Positions 46,090 to 55,842 are shown, counted from the stretch's first letter. The stretch is 64,000 nt of DNA from Acidiferrobacter thiooxydans (GCF_003333315.1 NZ_PSYR01000001.1:372001-436000); one strand, 5' to 3'. The notes: generated by a model not told the origin, from the sequence alone. Made by a program: numbers and translations.

Positions 46090-47070
46090 TCACTGTACGC
46101 ACGTGGGATTCTCCGCTTGCTCGGTGCTACATTGCGGAAAAAACATAGCGGTCACCGCTGCGTGAAAACCATTCAGCTTCTGTTGGAGGCGGTCCAGAAA
46201 CTCATGTAGGCCCTGCTCGATGATATTTTCAATACGCAGCGATGAAAGTTCGTGCACAAGAGCTCTGAGACGGATTTCCGGCTCGCTGGGCGTTGACCCA
46301 GGGGCGGATTCGCATAGCCGCCCCAAGACCATCGCCGCCTGCCCTAAACAAAAACAAACCGCACGTGGAAATTCCGTGTTTAATGTCAGGAAATCCGCGA
46401 CCTTGGCGGGTGTAATGCTCTTGTAGTGCTTCCGATACATCTCCATTGCGCTTGCCGACTTCAACAGGGCCGCCCACTGGATGGTATCGACAGCGCCACC
46501 TACCCCCAACCATGTGGGCAGCAACATGAAATACTTGACGTCAAGAATGCGGGACGTCGTGTCGGCGCGCTCTATCATCGTCCCAAGACGCAGAAAGCAC
46601 CACGCATCCCCATGGGACATCGTGGCGTCTGTAAGCCCGTCAAAAAGACGCGCCGCCATCTTCACTTCCGTATAAAAATCGAAGGAGTTTATGAGCGCAT
46701 AGTCGGAGCCCATGGCATCGCACAAAAATGTGTAAAATCGGTTCGCCTGTTCCCACATTTCAGACGAAATGGTATCCCGCACGCACCGCGCGTTTTCGCG
46801 TGCGCGATGGACGCAGGCCATGATCGAGTCCGGGTTCTCCGCATCGAACGTCAAAAACCGCATGACGGAGTCGCGGGTCGGTGTGGGATAGCGGGCCGCA
46901 AATAATTTACGGCTTCCTACCGTATCAATCAGCGGCTCCCACTGGTCGCCGATATCCGTTGCCGAATCCAGTGTCAGGTGCAGATTGACGTCAACGAGGC
47001 GCGCGACGCTTTCCGCGCGCTCCAGGTAGCGACCGATCCAATACAACGACTCTGCCGCTCGGCTCAGCAC
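46090..47070 (-). CDS. Alpha-E domain protein (Anbu-associated)
   Basis: The 326-residue all-helical protein has the alpha-E (DUF403) signature MLSRAAESLYWIGRYLERAE and several E-R-A-x-T-T-S-R-I-L-D-V type helices (MIERADTTSRILDVKYFMLL). Its catalytic activity is unknown. Comparative genomics links it with a permuted ATP-grasp protein, a transglutaminase and Anbu, perhaps in a peptide-ligation and degradation system. The start is GTG 47070. It lies downstream of the ATP-grasp gene on the same strand. Confidence 0.92.
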   Translation of the reverse strand: MLSRAAESLYWIGRYLERAESVARLVDVNLHLTLDSATDIGDQWEPLIDTVGSRKLFAARYPTPTRDSVMRFLTFDAENPDSIMACVHRARENARCVRDTISSEMWEQANRFYTFLCDAMGSDYALINSFDFYTEVKMAARLFDGLTDATMSHGDAWCFLRLGTMIERADTTSRILDVKYFMLLPTWLGVGGAVDTIQWAALLKSASAMEMYRKHYKSITPAKVADFLTLNTEFPRAVCFCLGQAAMVLGRLCESAPGSTPSEPEIRLRALVHELSSLRIENIIEQGLHEFLDRLQQKLNGFHAAVTAMFFPQCSTEQAENPTCVQ

Positions 47071-47271
47071 ACCGACCCCCCGTTCCCATGATACCCCAAG
47101 CTCACTTCATGATCGTGCGGCAACGCCCGCACCGTTGCGCAAAACAAGACGGCGCCGCCCTTCTGCGCGATTTACGAATCTCTATATACCATAACCCCGG
47201 CAAGGCGCATGAAGAGAAATGATCGGCCATCCGAAAAACGCGTGGGCGCCTTCCGCAGATCCGCTGTCCGT

Positions 47272-48705
47272 CTAGTCATGCAGCACCCACGTATCCTTGC
47301 TTCCGCCTCCTTGTGACGAGTTAACAACTAGGGAGCCTTTTTTTAACGCGACCCTTGTAAGGCCGCCGGGGAGGACGTAAATGTCACGTCCATACAAGAC
47401 ATAGGGGCGAAGGTCTACATGTCGACCCTCGAAATGGTCGCCTGCCAAGACAGGCGCCCGAGAAAGGGCGATGGTTGGTTGCGCCACATACCGACGAGGC
47501 TCCGCCAAAATGCGTTCCCGGAAGAGGGCAAGCTCCGGCGGGCTGGCGGCGGGGCCTATGAGCATGCCATATCCCCCTGACCCGTCCGTGGCCTTTACCA
47601 CCATCTTACTTAAATTCGCGAGGACATAGTCTCGCTCTTTCTTCTCATAACAGAGGTAGGTGGGGACGTTGGGTATAAGCGCCTCTTCCCCCAAGTAATA
47701 CTTGATGATGCGAGGTATGTAGGCGTACAAGGCCTTGTCGTCTGCGACGCCGGTTCCGGGCGCATTGGCAAGTGCCACATTGCCGGCCCGGTAACACTCC
47801 ATAAGTCCGGGCACGCCAAGGCGCGAATCAGGCCGAAACACGAGAGGATCCAGAAAATCATCGTCGATGCGGCGGTATATCACGTCGACCTTCCTCAGGC
47901 CTCTCGTGGTTTTCATATAGGCCACTTTTTTATGGACGACGAGGTCGCGTCCCTCGACAAGTTCGACACCCATCTGCTGGGCCAGGAAGGCATGCTCGAA
48001 ATAGGCCGAATTATGGATGCCTGGCGTCAACACCACCGTGACCGGGTTGTCTTGTCGGGAAATAGCGAGACATTCGAGTACCTCAAGGAGTCGGCTCGGA
48101 TAGTCATCTACCGCCCGGACCTTTGAGACATCAAATACCCGAGGAAGAGTGCGTTTAAGGACACGCCTGTTTTGGAGGACGTACGATACGCCGGAAGGGC
48201 ACCTGAGATTATCCTCCAGGACATAGAATTGGCCGGTCTGGTCGCGAATGAGGTCGGTGCCAGAGATGTGATTCCAGACACCGCGGGGGACGCGCAGATC
48301 CTGGCACTCTTTCCGGTAAGCGGGCGCCGATAAAACAAGATCTCTGGGCACTACGCCGTCACGCAGTATCTTTTGCGGTCCGTAAATGTCACCGATAAAT
48401 AAATTCAAGGCGTGCGCCCGCTGTTTTAGGCCGCGCTCGAGCATCGCCCATTCCGATGACTCAATGATGCGTGGGACAATATCAAATGGGAGGATCTTTT
48501 CGGCTCCCTCACTGCCGCCATAGATGGCAAAGGTGATGCCCATGCGGTATAGAGCCGCCTCCGCCAAGGCCTGATAGCGCCCCATTTCGTCTGCTGATAG
48601 GCCGCACAAACACTGAAATAAAAGCTTGGACCCAGGGCGCAGATGACCTTCTGAGACAAACGCCTCGTCGTAAAAATTCTCTATCTGGTAGTCCATCCAC
48701 GCCAT
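47272..48705 (-). CDS. Circularly permuted ATP-grasp protein (Anbu-associated)
   Basis: This 477-residue protein of the DUF404/DUF407 group is a predicted carboxylate-amine ligase. Recognisable blocks are ENFYDEAF at the start, [60 protein letters not shown] (ATP/Mg site), [18 protein letters not shown] and [14 protein letters not shown] 48705 (or 48696) fits family N-termini; the frame opens at 48774. The partner alpha-E gene follows after 200 bp. Its product is unknown; amide-bond formation is inferred from the fold. Confidence 0.93.
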   Translation of the reverse strand: MAWMDYQIENFYDEAFVSEGHLRPGSKLLFQCLCGLSADEMGRYQALAEAALYRMGITFAIYGGSEGAEKILPFDIVPRIIESSEWAMLERGLKQRAHALNLFIGDIYGPQKILRDGVVPRDLVLSAPAYRKECQDLRVPRGVWNHISGTDLIRDQTGQFYVLEDNLRCPSGVSYVLQNRRVLKRTLPRVFDVSKVRAVDDYPSRLLEVLECLAISRQDNPVTVVLTPGIHNSAYFEHAFLAQQMGVELVEGRDLVVHKKVAYMKTTRGLRKVDVIYRRIDDDFLDPLVFRPDSRLGVPGLMECYRAGNVALANAPGTGVADDKALYAYIPRIIKYYLGEEALIPNVPTYLCYEKKERDYVLANLSKMVVKATDGSGGYGMLIGPAASPPELALFRERILAEPRRYVAQPTIALSRAPVLAGDHFEGRHVDLRPYVLYGRDIYVLPGGLTRVALKKGSLVVNSSQGGGSKDTWVLHD

Positions 48706-50382
48706 ACCGGCACCTGTCGTGACTCCCGAGACCCCCAAAGGACGCCCTGCCTTACACCCGTGAATACCGATCACAAGGCAACCTTAAGCAATATGCATGC
48801 CGATATGCTGCATGCGCGGGGGTGGTCTGCCTATCCGTCAGTCCGCGATCGCGATGTCAATGCGGCGATTGATGAAGATATGGCCGGAAGTTCTCTGGTA
48901 TTGCAGGTCGAATGGCTTGTGTCCGCCTGTGGGGGCCCCGCGGTCGGCAATGGAGGAAGGCCGTGACCCCTGGTCGGAAGGCCGCGGTCGAAACCGGCCT
49001 CTGCGAGGCGCGAAGTCGGATTTTTCCCGTTAGGCGGGAATGGGCAAGCCTAAGGGAGCGGTGAGCGCCTTGCGTTGTGTGATCGACAAACTGGTCCTGC
49101 GCGCATGGAGCGGCTGGGGTGCGCCGGGTCGTGTCTGACATAAGCCTCGAATAAGGCTCGCATAGCCAAGCCACAGCGCGAGAAGCCGTTGTCTATGATC
49201 CGGCACGTGCGGTGGGTCCCGCCAGCGGGGCCCACGCATAATCGGCTCGACGAGCCTTTCGGGCGCTGCGATGCCCGGTCCGCCATCGCAGCCCAAGGAC
49301 TTGGGCGCGATGCACAGCCACCGACGGCCGGTGGCGGAAGTGCGCTCGACTCAGCGGATTGCAAAGGGATTTCAGCGACTTTGCAGGTCACCCGCTCGGC
49401 GCCTGGGGTTTTGGGGGTAAACCGCCGCAGATTATGTAGGTATCGAGACATCCGCTATCCAATTGCCGAATATCGGGTCGAGGCCGGCCAGTGTCAGGGG
49501 AGGCGCTGCCGCGGGCCTATTCGTGCTCCACAGCCATGGCTATGCCCGTCCCAAGACCGTCCTGCATGAATCCGCCGACGCGCCAGGATGCGGCTCTCTT
49601 GTCTGTCGTGGATGCGTTTGTCTTCCCGCGGGCCCCGATCCCTCCTGCGGCGGGGCGGCACGCAGATTAGTGCCTTGATCTCATTGGCGAACCCGGGGCT
49701 GGGGACGACCCGAGGGACCCTTTCATCGAGCTCTCCAATGGCTCCGGGAAAATGCGCCTACGGCCGTGACCGACCACTTCGGGCCGGATTCTCAACCGTT
49801 CGCTATCCGCATCGCGGCCAGCCTCGCTGGCCGCGATCAGAATCATCTGGGTGTCTGCGACCGCGAAACACCGCGGCGTCTATGTTACGGATCTCCCATA
49901 CAATTCACCTCCTCTTCTGCCGACAAGACAATCCGGAAGGGGTTTTCCCCCGGCATGCGAGAGCCCTCCTCGGCAGTTTCGTGTCAAGAGGCCGCGCCTG
50001 GGGCTTGCGTTCACGATGCGAGATGTGCGGATATGGACCAAAACGACCGCTAGGCCAGATGGATCTCATGAAGCCTGCCGCCAGATATCACGGCGATGGG
50101 GGCATGCCGGGGATTGGCGCGCCCCATAATGAGGAATATGCCCATAATGGGGCAAAGATTCCGGGGGCCCTTAGGGGCCGGATGCACGCAGGCCTCTTTA
50201 CAGGGGGTATCTTTCCGTGTTCCATTCTCGACTGGCTCGGCATTCGAGAATAGCGGCGCTAACAAGAGGCGTCGTGAGGCGCGGCCTGAGGCATGACTCT
50301 TGCACAAGATGCGGTTCACATCGTGTCGCTGGGTCAAGCTGATACAGGACCGAGGTAGGTGCACAAGGAGGCCCGGGTATCC
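48706..50382. other. 1.7-kb gap between divergent halves of the Anbu cluster
   Basis: I see no recognisable gene here. The frames present (for example 49588-50253) have irregular composition and no motif or ribosome-binding site. The stretch contains one strong hairpin (49811-49837). It must hold the divergent promoters of the ATP-grasp and Anbu genes, but I cannot place them confidently. Confidence 0.4.
49811..49837. repeat. Perfect 11-bp hairpin
   Basis: ATCGCGGCCAG (49811-49821), a 5-nt loop and CTGGCCGCGAT (49827-49837) form a perfect stem. No T-run follows on either strand. It could be a REP-like element or an IS scar; only one copy is seen in the window. Confidence 0.5.
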
Positions 50383-51159
50383 ATGACGTATTGCTTGGCT
50401 ATGCGCCTAAAGGAAGGGCTCGTTTTTTGTTCCGATTCCCGGACCAATGCCGGGATAGATAACGTGAGCGCCTACTCTAAAATGCACCGGTTCTCCGTGG
50501 AGGGGTCGCGGCACTTCACGCTGCTCTCGGCCGGTAACCTCGCCACGACCCAGGCAGTGGTCAAGAAACTGCGCACCGACATGACGCAATCCGGACCCAG
50601 TCTGCGCACGGTATCGACCGTGCAAGAGGCGGTAGACTACGTGGGCGTGGTCAATGCCCTGGTTCAGCGCCAGCAGGCCGAACGCGATGCCGCGCACACC
50701 AACTTCGAGGCCACCTTTATCTTCGGGGGCCAGATCGCCGGCCAGAAACCCGAGATCTTCATGGTGTACCCCCAGGGTAACTATATTCACGAGTCCCGCG
50801 AGCACCCGTTTTTGCAGATTGGCGAAATCAAGTATGGGAAACCCATACTGGATCGTGTCGTGAGCCCGGAACTGGATCTCGAGCGGGCCGCGCGCTGCGC
50901 CCTTGTTTCCATGAACTCGACCATGCGCAGCAACGCCACAGTGGGTCCTCCCATCGACTTACTTATCTACCGGCGGAATGTTTTCGATGAGGGTCGTTTT
51001 TTGCACTTAGGGGAGGACGATGCCTTTTTGCAAGCGATCGGCCAGTGCTGGAGCGAAGGCCTCATTCAGGCCCTCGAAACCCTTCCCAAATTTTCCTGGG
51101 AAACCGCAGCCGATACCCAGGCGGTAAGCCATGTCTACCCGTTCCCGCCCAACTCTTGA
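50383..51159 (+). CDS. Anbu: proteasome/HslV-like peptidase
   Basis: Anbu is an N-terminal nucleophile hydrolase related to proteasome beta subunits and HslV. The start MTYCLAMRLKEGLVFCSDSR places Thr as the mature first residue, with Asp17 (SDSR) and Lys32 (YSKMH) matching the catalytic triad of the superfamily. The 258-residue length is right for Anbu and longer than HslV. AAGGAGG lies upstream of ATG 50383. The transglutaminase gene follows after 6 bp. Substrates are unknown; the conserved neighbours suggest turnover of a peptide or tag made by the ATP-grasp enzyme. Confidence 0.93.
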   Translation: MTYCLAMRLKEGLVFCSDSRTNAGIDNVSAYSKMHRFSVEGSRHFTLLSAGNLATTQAVVKKLRTDMTQSGPSLRTVSTVQEAVDYVGVVNALVQRQQAERDAAHTNFEATFIFGGQIAGQKPEIFMVYPQGNYIHESREHPFLQIGEIKYGKPILDRVVSPELDLERAARCALVSMNSTMRSNATVGPPIDLLIYRRNVFDEGRFLHLGEDDAFLQAIGQCWSEGLIQALETLPKFSWETAADTQAVSHVYPFPPNS

Positions 51160-51165
51160 AATCCC

Positions 51166-52044
51166 ATGGATCTTCTGGCCCTTACCCATAACGTCCACTA
51201 CGACTACCAAAGCCCCGTTTTTCTAGGTCCGCACATCTTCAGGTTAAGCCCGTCATTTCCGTCACGCTTTTGTCTCAAGGACTATTCGCTTCATATTTCA
51301 CCCCTACCCCAAACGTTGCACTGGCAGTCAGATCTCTTCGGCAACCGAGTGGCGCGCGCCGTATTTGCGGCGCGTACAAGTGCCCTCGATGTTACGATGA
51401 CGGCGACATTCTGTTGGCAAGAGACAAACCCCCTGGATTTCTTGCTGGAAGGGACGGCCGTCCAATGGCCGCCACTCTACGCCGAGAACCTAGTCTCACC
51501 CCTTGCGCCTTACTTACAAGCAACAGAAGATGGCCCGCTTTTTCATGCCTTCGTGGAGAAGCTGCGCGAGGGTCCTGCGTCAACGGTTGCGTTTCTGGCG
51601 TACGCCGCGCAGCAAATCGCCGCCACGGTTCGCTACACCTGTCGGCTTGACCCGGGCATACAGGACGTTGAGACCACGCTCGGCAAAGGCACCGGGTCGT
51701 GTCGCGACAGCGCTTGGCTGTTCGTCCAAGCCGCGCGGCGCTTGGGATTTGCGACCCGCTTTGTCTCCGGATACCTGATAGAACTCGCCGCCAAGGTGGG
51801 GGATAAAGCGTTGGGCGCCGACACGGCAGCCCTTCATGCGTGGGCCGATGTCGTCTTGCCGGGCGCCGGATGGGTAGCAGTAGACCCTACATCGGGACTG
51901 TTTGCGGGGGCGGACCACATACCGCTCGCGGCCGCACCGGACCCAGCCCTGGTCGAACCGCTTTTGGGTAGCTGCGAACGGCAGGCTACGCACTGGCACT
52001 ATTCTCATAGCATACGGAGGCTCGGCCGCTGCGTTGGCCATTGA
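51166..52044 (+). CDS. Transglutaminase-family protein (Anbu-associated)
   Basis: The 292-residue protein has an N-terminal beta domain (THNVHYDYQSPVFLGPHIFR) and a transglutaminase core with Cys in GKGTGSCRDSAWLFVQAARR, His in ALHAWADVVLPG and Asp in WVAVDPTSGL. It would act as a papain-like peptidase or transferase. The sequence ends soon after the core (residues 262-292 diverge), where family members continue with a conserved segment or, in long forms, a DUF2126 domain. A decayed transposase lies just beyond, so the 3' end may be truncated. Confidence 0.88.
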   Translation: MDLLALTHNVHYDYQSPVFLGPHIFRLSPSFPSRFCLKDYSLHISPLPQTLHWQSDLFGNRVARAVFAARTSALDVTMTATFCWQETNPLDFLLEGTAVQWPPLYAENLVSPLAPYLQATEDGPLFHAFVEKLREGPASTVAFLAYAAQQIAATVRYTCRLDPGIQDVETTLGKGTGSCRDSAWLFVQAARRLGFATRFVSGYLIELAAKVGDKALGADTAALHAWADVVLPGAGWVAVDPTSGLFAGADHIPLAAAPDPALVEPLLGSCERQATHWHYSHSIRRLGRCVGH

Positions 52045-52189
52045 ACTCAAGCGCACCTGTTTCTTGATGGCAAACCTCTTCCGTCGCGCTTGTCGGTTCG
52101 CGGCCCGTGGGATGCCCCAGCACTTGCCATACCACGCGGCCTTCTCGGCGGCGCTCGCAAAGCCCTTGACGGGCCGGTTCCAAGCACTC

Positions 52190-52740
52190 AGCTGATCGCC
52201 TCGGTGCCCGCGGTGCGCCGCGCTTGGTCACCCCGATCATGGTGACCGTCACCGGGCCCCAGCGATGCCGACGCCCTCGCCTGACGTCGGCCATTTCCGG
52301 GAACCTCTACCGCCAGGGTGCCGAGCGCCGGGGCGTCGCTCAACGCTTCGAGCGCCCGCGCGCAGCCCGCGCGGTCTTCCGGCACGAGCGGGCGACCGCC
52401 ATGCGGCCGGCACTGTTCGTGCGCGCCCGGATCAGATACGGGGCGCGCAGTTCATTGGCGCGCGTCAGGAATTCGAAGAAATCCGATCCCCGATCCGCGA
52501 TCGTGACGACGGGCACGCCCAGCCGTTTCTTTGAGCGCAATGCGCCCCTTCGAGCTTTTCTTTCTCCTCGATCGCCGTGACCTGCAGGCGCTCGATCTTC
52601 TCCTGATAGTGCCCCTTCCGGGACTGCGCACCGCGCCCAGAGGCTCTGGCTCGGGATCCCGAGCGCTACCCCAAGGTCGTGAAGGTAAGCGCGTTGGGCA
52701 TGACGAGGCCCCGGTCATGCGCCTCGTTGCCCTTGCCAAA
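52190..52740 (-). pseudogene. Decayed IS4-type transposase
   Basis: In successive minus frames I read LGVALGIPSQSLWARCAVPE, QEKIERLQVTAIEEKE, LGVPVVTIADRGSDFFEFLT with RANELRAPYLIRART, and TLAVEVPGNGRRQARASA. These match the middle of Tn5-like IS4 transposases (the sequence around the second Asp in I-A-D-R, then the Y-L-I-R-A-R strand). Several frameshifts and both ends missing make it a remnant. No IS ends are evident. Confidence 0.65.
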
Positions 52741-52782
52741 GGGAAGGGCACATACCCTACCCCTTCTGGCCTCAGTGCCGCA

Positions 52783-53307
52783 TTATGGTTTCAAGGCCAC
52801 ATAACCCTGCATCTCCTTGCGGGCGATCTCAAGGACGCCAGCCGGCACTACGCGCGCGAACGCAAAGATGTCCTTGCGCGTCAGGTGATTGGCGAGCATG
52901 GCGTTGTGGCACGCACGAATCTTCAGGCCATGGGCGGCGAGCTGCGTGAGCGCCATCCGGTTATGGGCGTCACTCCAAATCGACAGCATGCGTATCCCGG
53001 GCCCGAAAGCGACGAGCTCCAGGCGATAACGCCGGGGATTCTTGCCGAATGCCTTCTCGATATTGCTCAGGACCGCAACGGCATAATTCCACCGGGCGGG
53101 CGCGGCACTATCGACTTCTATCACGGCCTTCAATACCTTCCCTCGGAAGAATGTGGGTGTCGGCAAAGGATGGCTATTATAAAAGGCCGGGTAATTATTG
53201 TAGGATGCGGGGCCGTAACGTAGCGCCCATGCCTGTGGTAACGTTAGAAAAACCATGACAATGCCGACTAATAAAGCTTTACACGACCGTAACGGATAGG
53301 CGCACAT
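52783..53307 (-). CDS. Exported DsrE-like protein
   Basis: The 174-residue protein has a signal peptide (cleavage near AWA-L, residue 28) and a DsrE/F-like domain. That domain includes GKVLKAVIEVDSAAPARWNY, LELVAFGPGIRML and KIRACHNAMLANHLTRKDIF, with Cys at the position used by sulfur-carrying DsrE relatives. VPAGVLEIARKEMQGYV closes the fold. Periplasmic members of this family are often found in sulfur oxidisers, but their role is not established. The ATG is preceded by GGGGAG. No dsr genes are nearby. Confidence 0.8.
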   Translation of the reverse strand: MCAYPLRSCKALLVGIVMVFLTLPQAWALRYGPASYNNYPAFYNSHPLPTPTFFRGKVLKAVIEVDSAAPARWNYAVAVLSNIEKAFGKNPRRYRLELVAFGPGIRMLSIWSDAHNRMALTQLAAHGLKIRACHNAMLANHLTRKDIFAFARVVPAGVLEIARKEMQGYVALKP

Positions 53308-53813
53308 GATTTGTCTCCCCTCATCGGCTTATAATGGTAATCGCGGGCTTTTTGCCTCTTTAATCCCCTACAAGGCTCGCTCACGCTAGCCCCATGAGGA
53401 GGGTCCAGTCAATATCGAGCCCCTTCTCACATAAAATAACAGGCTTGGCAAACTGGGCGCGGCTAGGTATGGGTCTAGAGGGCGAGCGTCAGGGTCACCC
53501 GTCACCTATCGGTCCTAGCCGGGCATCGAACGGGCGGTTTGCGGACCCGCCATCTGCGGGGTCAACATGCACCCGCTGGCGTTTGGTCAGGTGGTGCCGT
53601 TTCTGAAGCGCACCACGTATCACCGCCCAGGACCTTTGCGGTCTTGGCGGTGTAGTCGCCCGAGCGCGGGCCACCGGTCGGATCCGTCCGTCCGGCATTG
53701 TCTTGCCGAAACACGGCATCAAGCGCCGCAGGATGTTGTGCGGGCCCCCTGGAGCCAGCGCCAGAACTGTGTCAGTCGGCAAGAAGCTTACCCGCTTTAG
53801 CGGGGTGAGAGCA
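53308..53813. other. No recognised gene
   Basis: This 500-bp stretch separates the DsrE-like gene from the YbjN gene. Its frames lack ribosome-binding sites and known motifs. The composition and the neighbouring transposase remnant suggest decayed mobile DNA, but I cannot identify it. Confidence 0.35.
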
Positions 53814-54335
53814 TCACTGCAAAGGACCGTCGGCCGCCGTGTCACTATCTGCGTCGATCTTGTCGGCCTCGGTGATCACCTGTAAGGGGGGCTGGTCGCC
53901 GAAGGCGATCGCCATGACCTCGGGAACGGCGCGATCCATCATTTCCAGTGCGGTTATGAGGTTGGCCTGGACGATTTCTGGGGTCGCGAGCGAGTCTCCA
54001 AGCAGGGCACTGATACGGTATTGGACCTCACCGTCGCCATGATCGAGGTAATAGGCGCCGACCCTTAGCGTGTAGTTGCGGCGGACGATCCATTCCGACA
54101 CTTCTCCGAACCGCGTTTTGGGTACATAGCTCGGTGCCGCGACGGTGATGGTCAGGCATCGCCAGCCCTCTTCATCTTCAGTGTGGATCTGACAGGACAG
54201 GATGCCGCTGCCGGCAGACAGGCGCAGGACGATATATTCTGTGTCCAACGCCTGATAGCTCACATCCATGTCATCCAGGACGGCGGTCACGATGTTCTGC
54301 AGACCTGGATAATTCTCGATATTGCTGGCATCCAT
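53814..54335 (-). CDS. YbjN-domain protein
   Basis: The protein has about 173 residues from MMDASNIENY, with a YbjN/type III chaperone-like fold: a start helix (NIVTAVLDDMDVSYQALDTE), a central beta-sheet (LRLSAGSGILSCQIHTEDEE, LTITVAAPSYVP), RRNYTLRVGAYYLDHGDGEV and a final helix (ALEMMDRAVPEVMAIAFGDQ). YbjN proteins act as sensory or chaperone-like factors in stress and motility control in E. coli; the role here is unknown. The frame opens six codons upstream at 54353, so the start is approximate. It is followed on the same strand by no close partner. Confidence 0.75.
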   Translation of the reverse strand: MDASNIENYPGLQNIVTAVLDDMDVSYQALDTEYIVLRLSAGSGILSCQIHTEDEEGWRCLTITVAAPSYVPKTRFGEVSEWIVRRNYTLRVGAYYLDHGDGEVQYRISALLGDSLATPEIVQANLITALEMMDRAVPEVMAIAFGDQPPLQVITEADKIDADSDTAADGPLQ

Positions 54336-54403
54336 CATGTATTCCTCGTGCATTTTATTGGGGTAAAGGCGGCCGACGGGGGCGCCTTTCCGCGACGGGC
54401 CGG

Positions 54404-54727
54404 TCAGCTATGCCAGCCGCACTTGTGACACTTATGACCGGAGTCGAAAAGCCCTCCAATGGTCTCGCCGACCTTGGCGCCGGCGGTGAGGCCGGCGAGA
54501 CCACCCGCGACGGCGCCAACTACGCCGCCAATGGCGGTGCCGAGCACGGGGATGACGGAGCCTACCGTGGCCCCGAGCGCCGCGCCATCAACGGCCCCGG
54601 TGGCCACGCCGACCGTACCAGCCAGCCCGCCCACGACGGCGCCTGCGCGCCGTCCGCGGTCGCGCCCGGTTGTGTCTTCCATCACGTGATCATCGGTCCC
54701 ACAGCGGGGGCATTTGGGTGTTTTCAT
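54404..54727 (-). CDS. Zinc-ribbon and glycine-zipper small protein
   Basis: The 107-residue protein begins with a Cys pair (MKTPKCPRCGTDDHVMED), continues with a long Gly/Ala-rich glycine-zipper stretch of roughly residues 27-92 (AGAVVGGLAGTVGVATGAV, GTAIGGVVGAVAGGLAG), and ends with a second Cys pair (HKCHKCGWHS). The two pairs could form one zinc ribbon with the zipper as a membrane-inserting hairpin. Function is unknown. It is divergent from the XRE gene, which also carries a glycine zipper. Confidence 0.75.
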   Translation of the reverse strand: MKTPKCPRCGTDDHVMEDTTGRDRGRRAGAVVGGLAGTVGVATGAVDGAALGATVGSVIPVLGTAIGGVVGAVAGGLAGLTAGAKVGETIGGLFDSGHKCHKCGWHS

Positions 54728-54877
54728 GGTGCGCCAACCTCGTGGTGCGTACTATGAATCGGACCCTACAGCAAAGTTGCACGATACGCAAGTTCGTTCT
54801 CTATGCATAGTGAGCCATTAGAGATAAGATGGAGACGACGCCATATTGCGCAAGGCAGGAAGTTAGCGGAGCAAACC

Positions 54878-55354
54878 ATGAGTGAGGAAAAGGGATCGGA
54901 ACAGCAACCTACGCTGGTGGCGACTTCACGTGCCGTCCTCGGATATGTCTTGGCGGAGCTCCGGCGCCGGCGCAAGCTCACGCAGGCGCAGTTTGCCGAG
55001 CAGCTGGGGCTCGCGGGCTCGACCTGGTCGCGGGTGGAGAAGGGCGAGACATCGCTTACGGTGGAGCAACTGCGCGCGGCGGCCGATCGCCTGGGGGTTA
55101 GTGCCGCGAGTCTCTTGAATTTGGCCGCGAAAGGTGAAGAGGCGGTGCGGCGCTACGGCAAGGTGATCGGCACACCCAAGACCGAGCGCAGGGGGGTCGG
55201 CGCCTTGTCCGGTGTGGTCGGCGCCATGCCCGGCACATTTTACGCCGGGATTCTCCCGCTGATCGGGGCCACGCTCGGGGCCATCTTGGGCGAGGCGCTC
55301 GGCGCGGCCATCGAAAAGGCCTTGGCGACGGGCACGTCTCCCCCCACCGACTGA
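54878..55354 (+). CDS. XRE-family regulator with glycine-zipper tail
   Basis: The 158-residue protein has a Cro/C1-type helix-turn-helix (LTQAQFAEQLGLAGSTWSRV, then EKGETSLTVEQLRAAADRLG) around residues 30-85. The C-terminal hydrophobic region (GVVGAMPGTFYAGILPLIGA, then TLGAILGEALGAA) is of glycine-zipper type. ATG 54878 has GCGGAG at good spacing; an ATG at 54803 would add 25 residues. The tail could tether the regulator to membrane or to the glycine-zipper protein encoded divergently. That link is inference. Confidence 0.8.
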   Translation: MSEEKGSEQQPTLVATSRAVLGYVLAELRRRRKLTQAQFAEQLGLAGSTWSRVEKGETSLTVEQLRAAADRLGVSAASLLNLAAKGEEAVRRYGKVIGTPKTERRGVGALSGVVGAMPGTFYAGILPLIGATLGAILGEALGAAIEKALATGTSPPTD

Positions 55355-55415
55355 ACAAGGAGGGGCGGCGGGTGGTTCACGGCGCTCACGGTGCGACTCA
55401 CCCACCCTAAAGCCG

Positions 55416-55736
55416 CTACTCCGCGCAGTCACACATCGCCTGCCAGCGTACGATATGCCCCGGAGGCACCATCTTCTGCAAAAGTGGCATGACCGCGTCG
55501 ATGGTCGCGGGCTCATCGAAAAACTCCAGGACCAGTGGCAGGTGCACGGTCATGCGTAAAAGGTCCGCGGAATGCACCGTCCCCTTGGCCCCGAAGCCCG
55601 CGATGCCGCGGAATACCGTCACCCCATGCACGCGGTGTTCGTCGTGCAAAAGCGAAAAGATCTCCTGCATCAGGCTGTGCCCCTCGAGCTTGTCGCCTTC
55701 CTTGATGTAGATGCGCACCATCGATATGGTTTTCAT
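55416..55736 (-). CDS. DUF190 (PII-like) protein
   Basis: The 106-residue protein has the DUF190 pattern: VRIYIKEGDKLEGHSLMQEI, RVHGVTVFRGIAGFGAKGTV, HLPLVLEFFDEPATIDAVMP. DUF190 proteins have a PII-like ferredoxin fold and are thought to be regulatory or ligand-binding. ATG 55736 follows GGCGGAG; the longer upstream frame lacks family similarity. It lies 106 bp after the hyfB-like gene on the same strand and may be the last gene of that operon. Confidence 0.88.
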   Translation of the reverse strand: MKTISMVRIYIKEGDKLEGHSLMQEIFSLLHDEHRVHGVTVFRGIAGFGAKGTVHSADLLRMTVHLPLVLEFFDEPATIDAVMPLLQKMVPPGHIVRWQAMCDCAE

Positions 55737-55842
55737 GGGTTCTCCGCCCTCCATACGCCATTGTGGGGGTCCATGATAGGCCACGCGATGCGCGCGCGCA
55801 TCATCGATCACGGTCCTGTCCTCGGCGGCCGGCCGCCGCGCC

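Noticed and set aside
49030..50253. Candidate genes in the Anbu gap (for example 49588-50253 plus strand)
   Set aside because: No motif, ribosome-binding site or plausible composition; mixed Arg/Ser/Pro-rich translations typical of chance frames.
16850..55000. Second copy of the tRNA-Met 3' end as an attachment site
   Set aside because: I did not see a convincing repeat of the last 20 tRNA bases in the window; an exact search is needed to exclude it.
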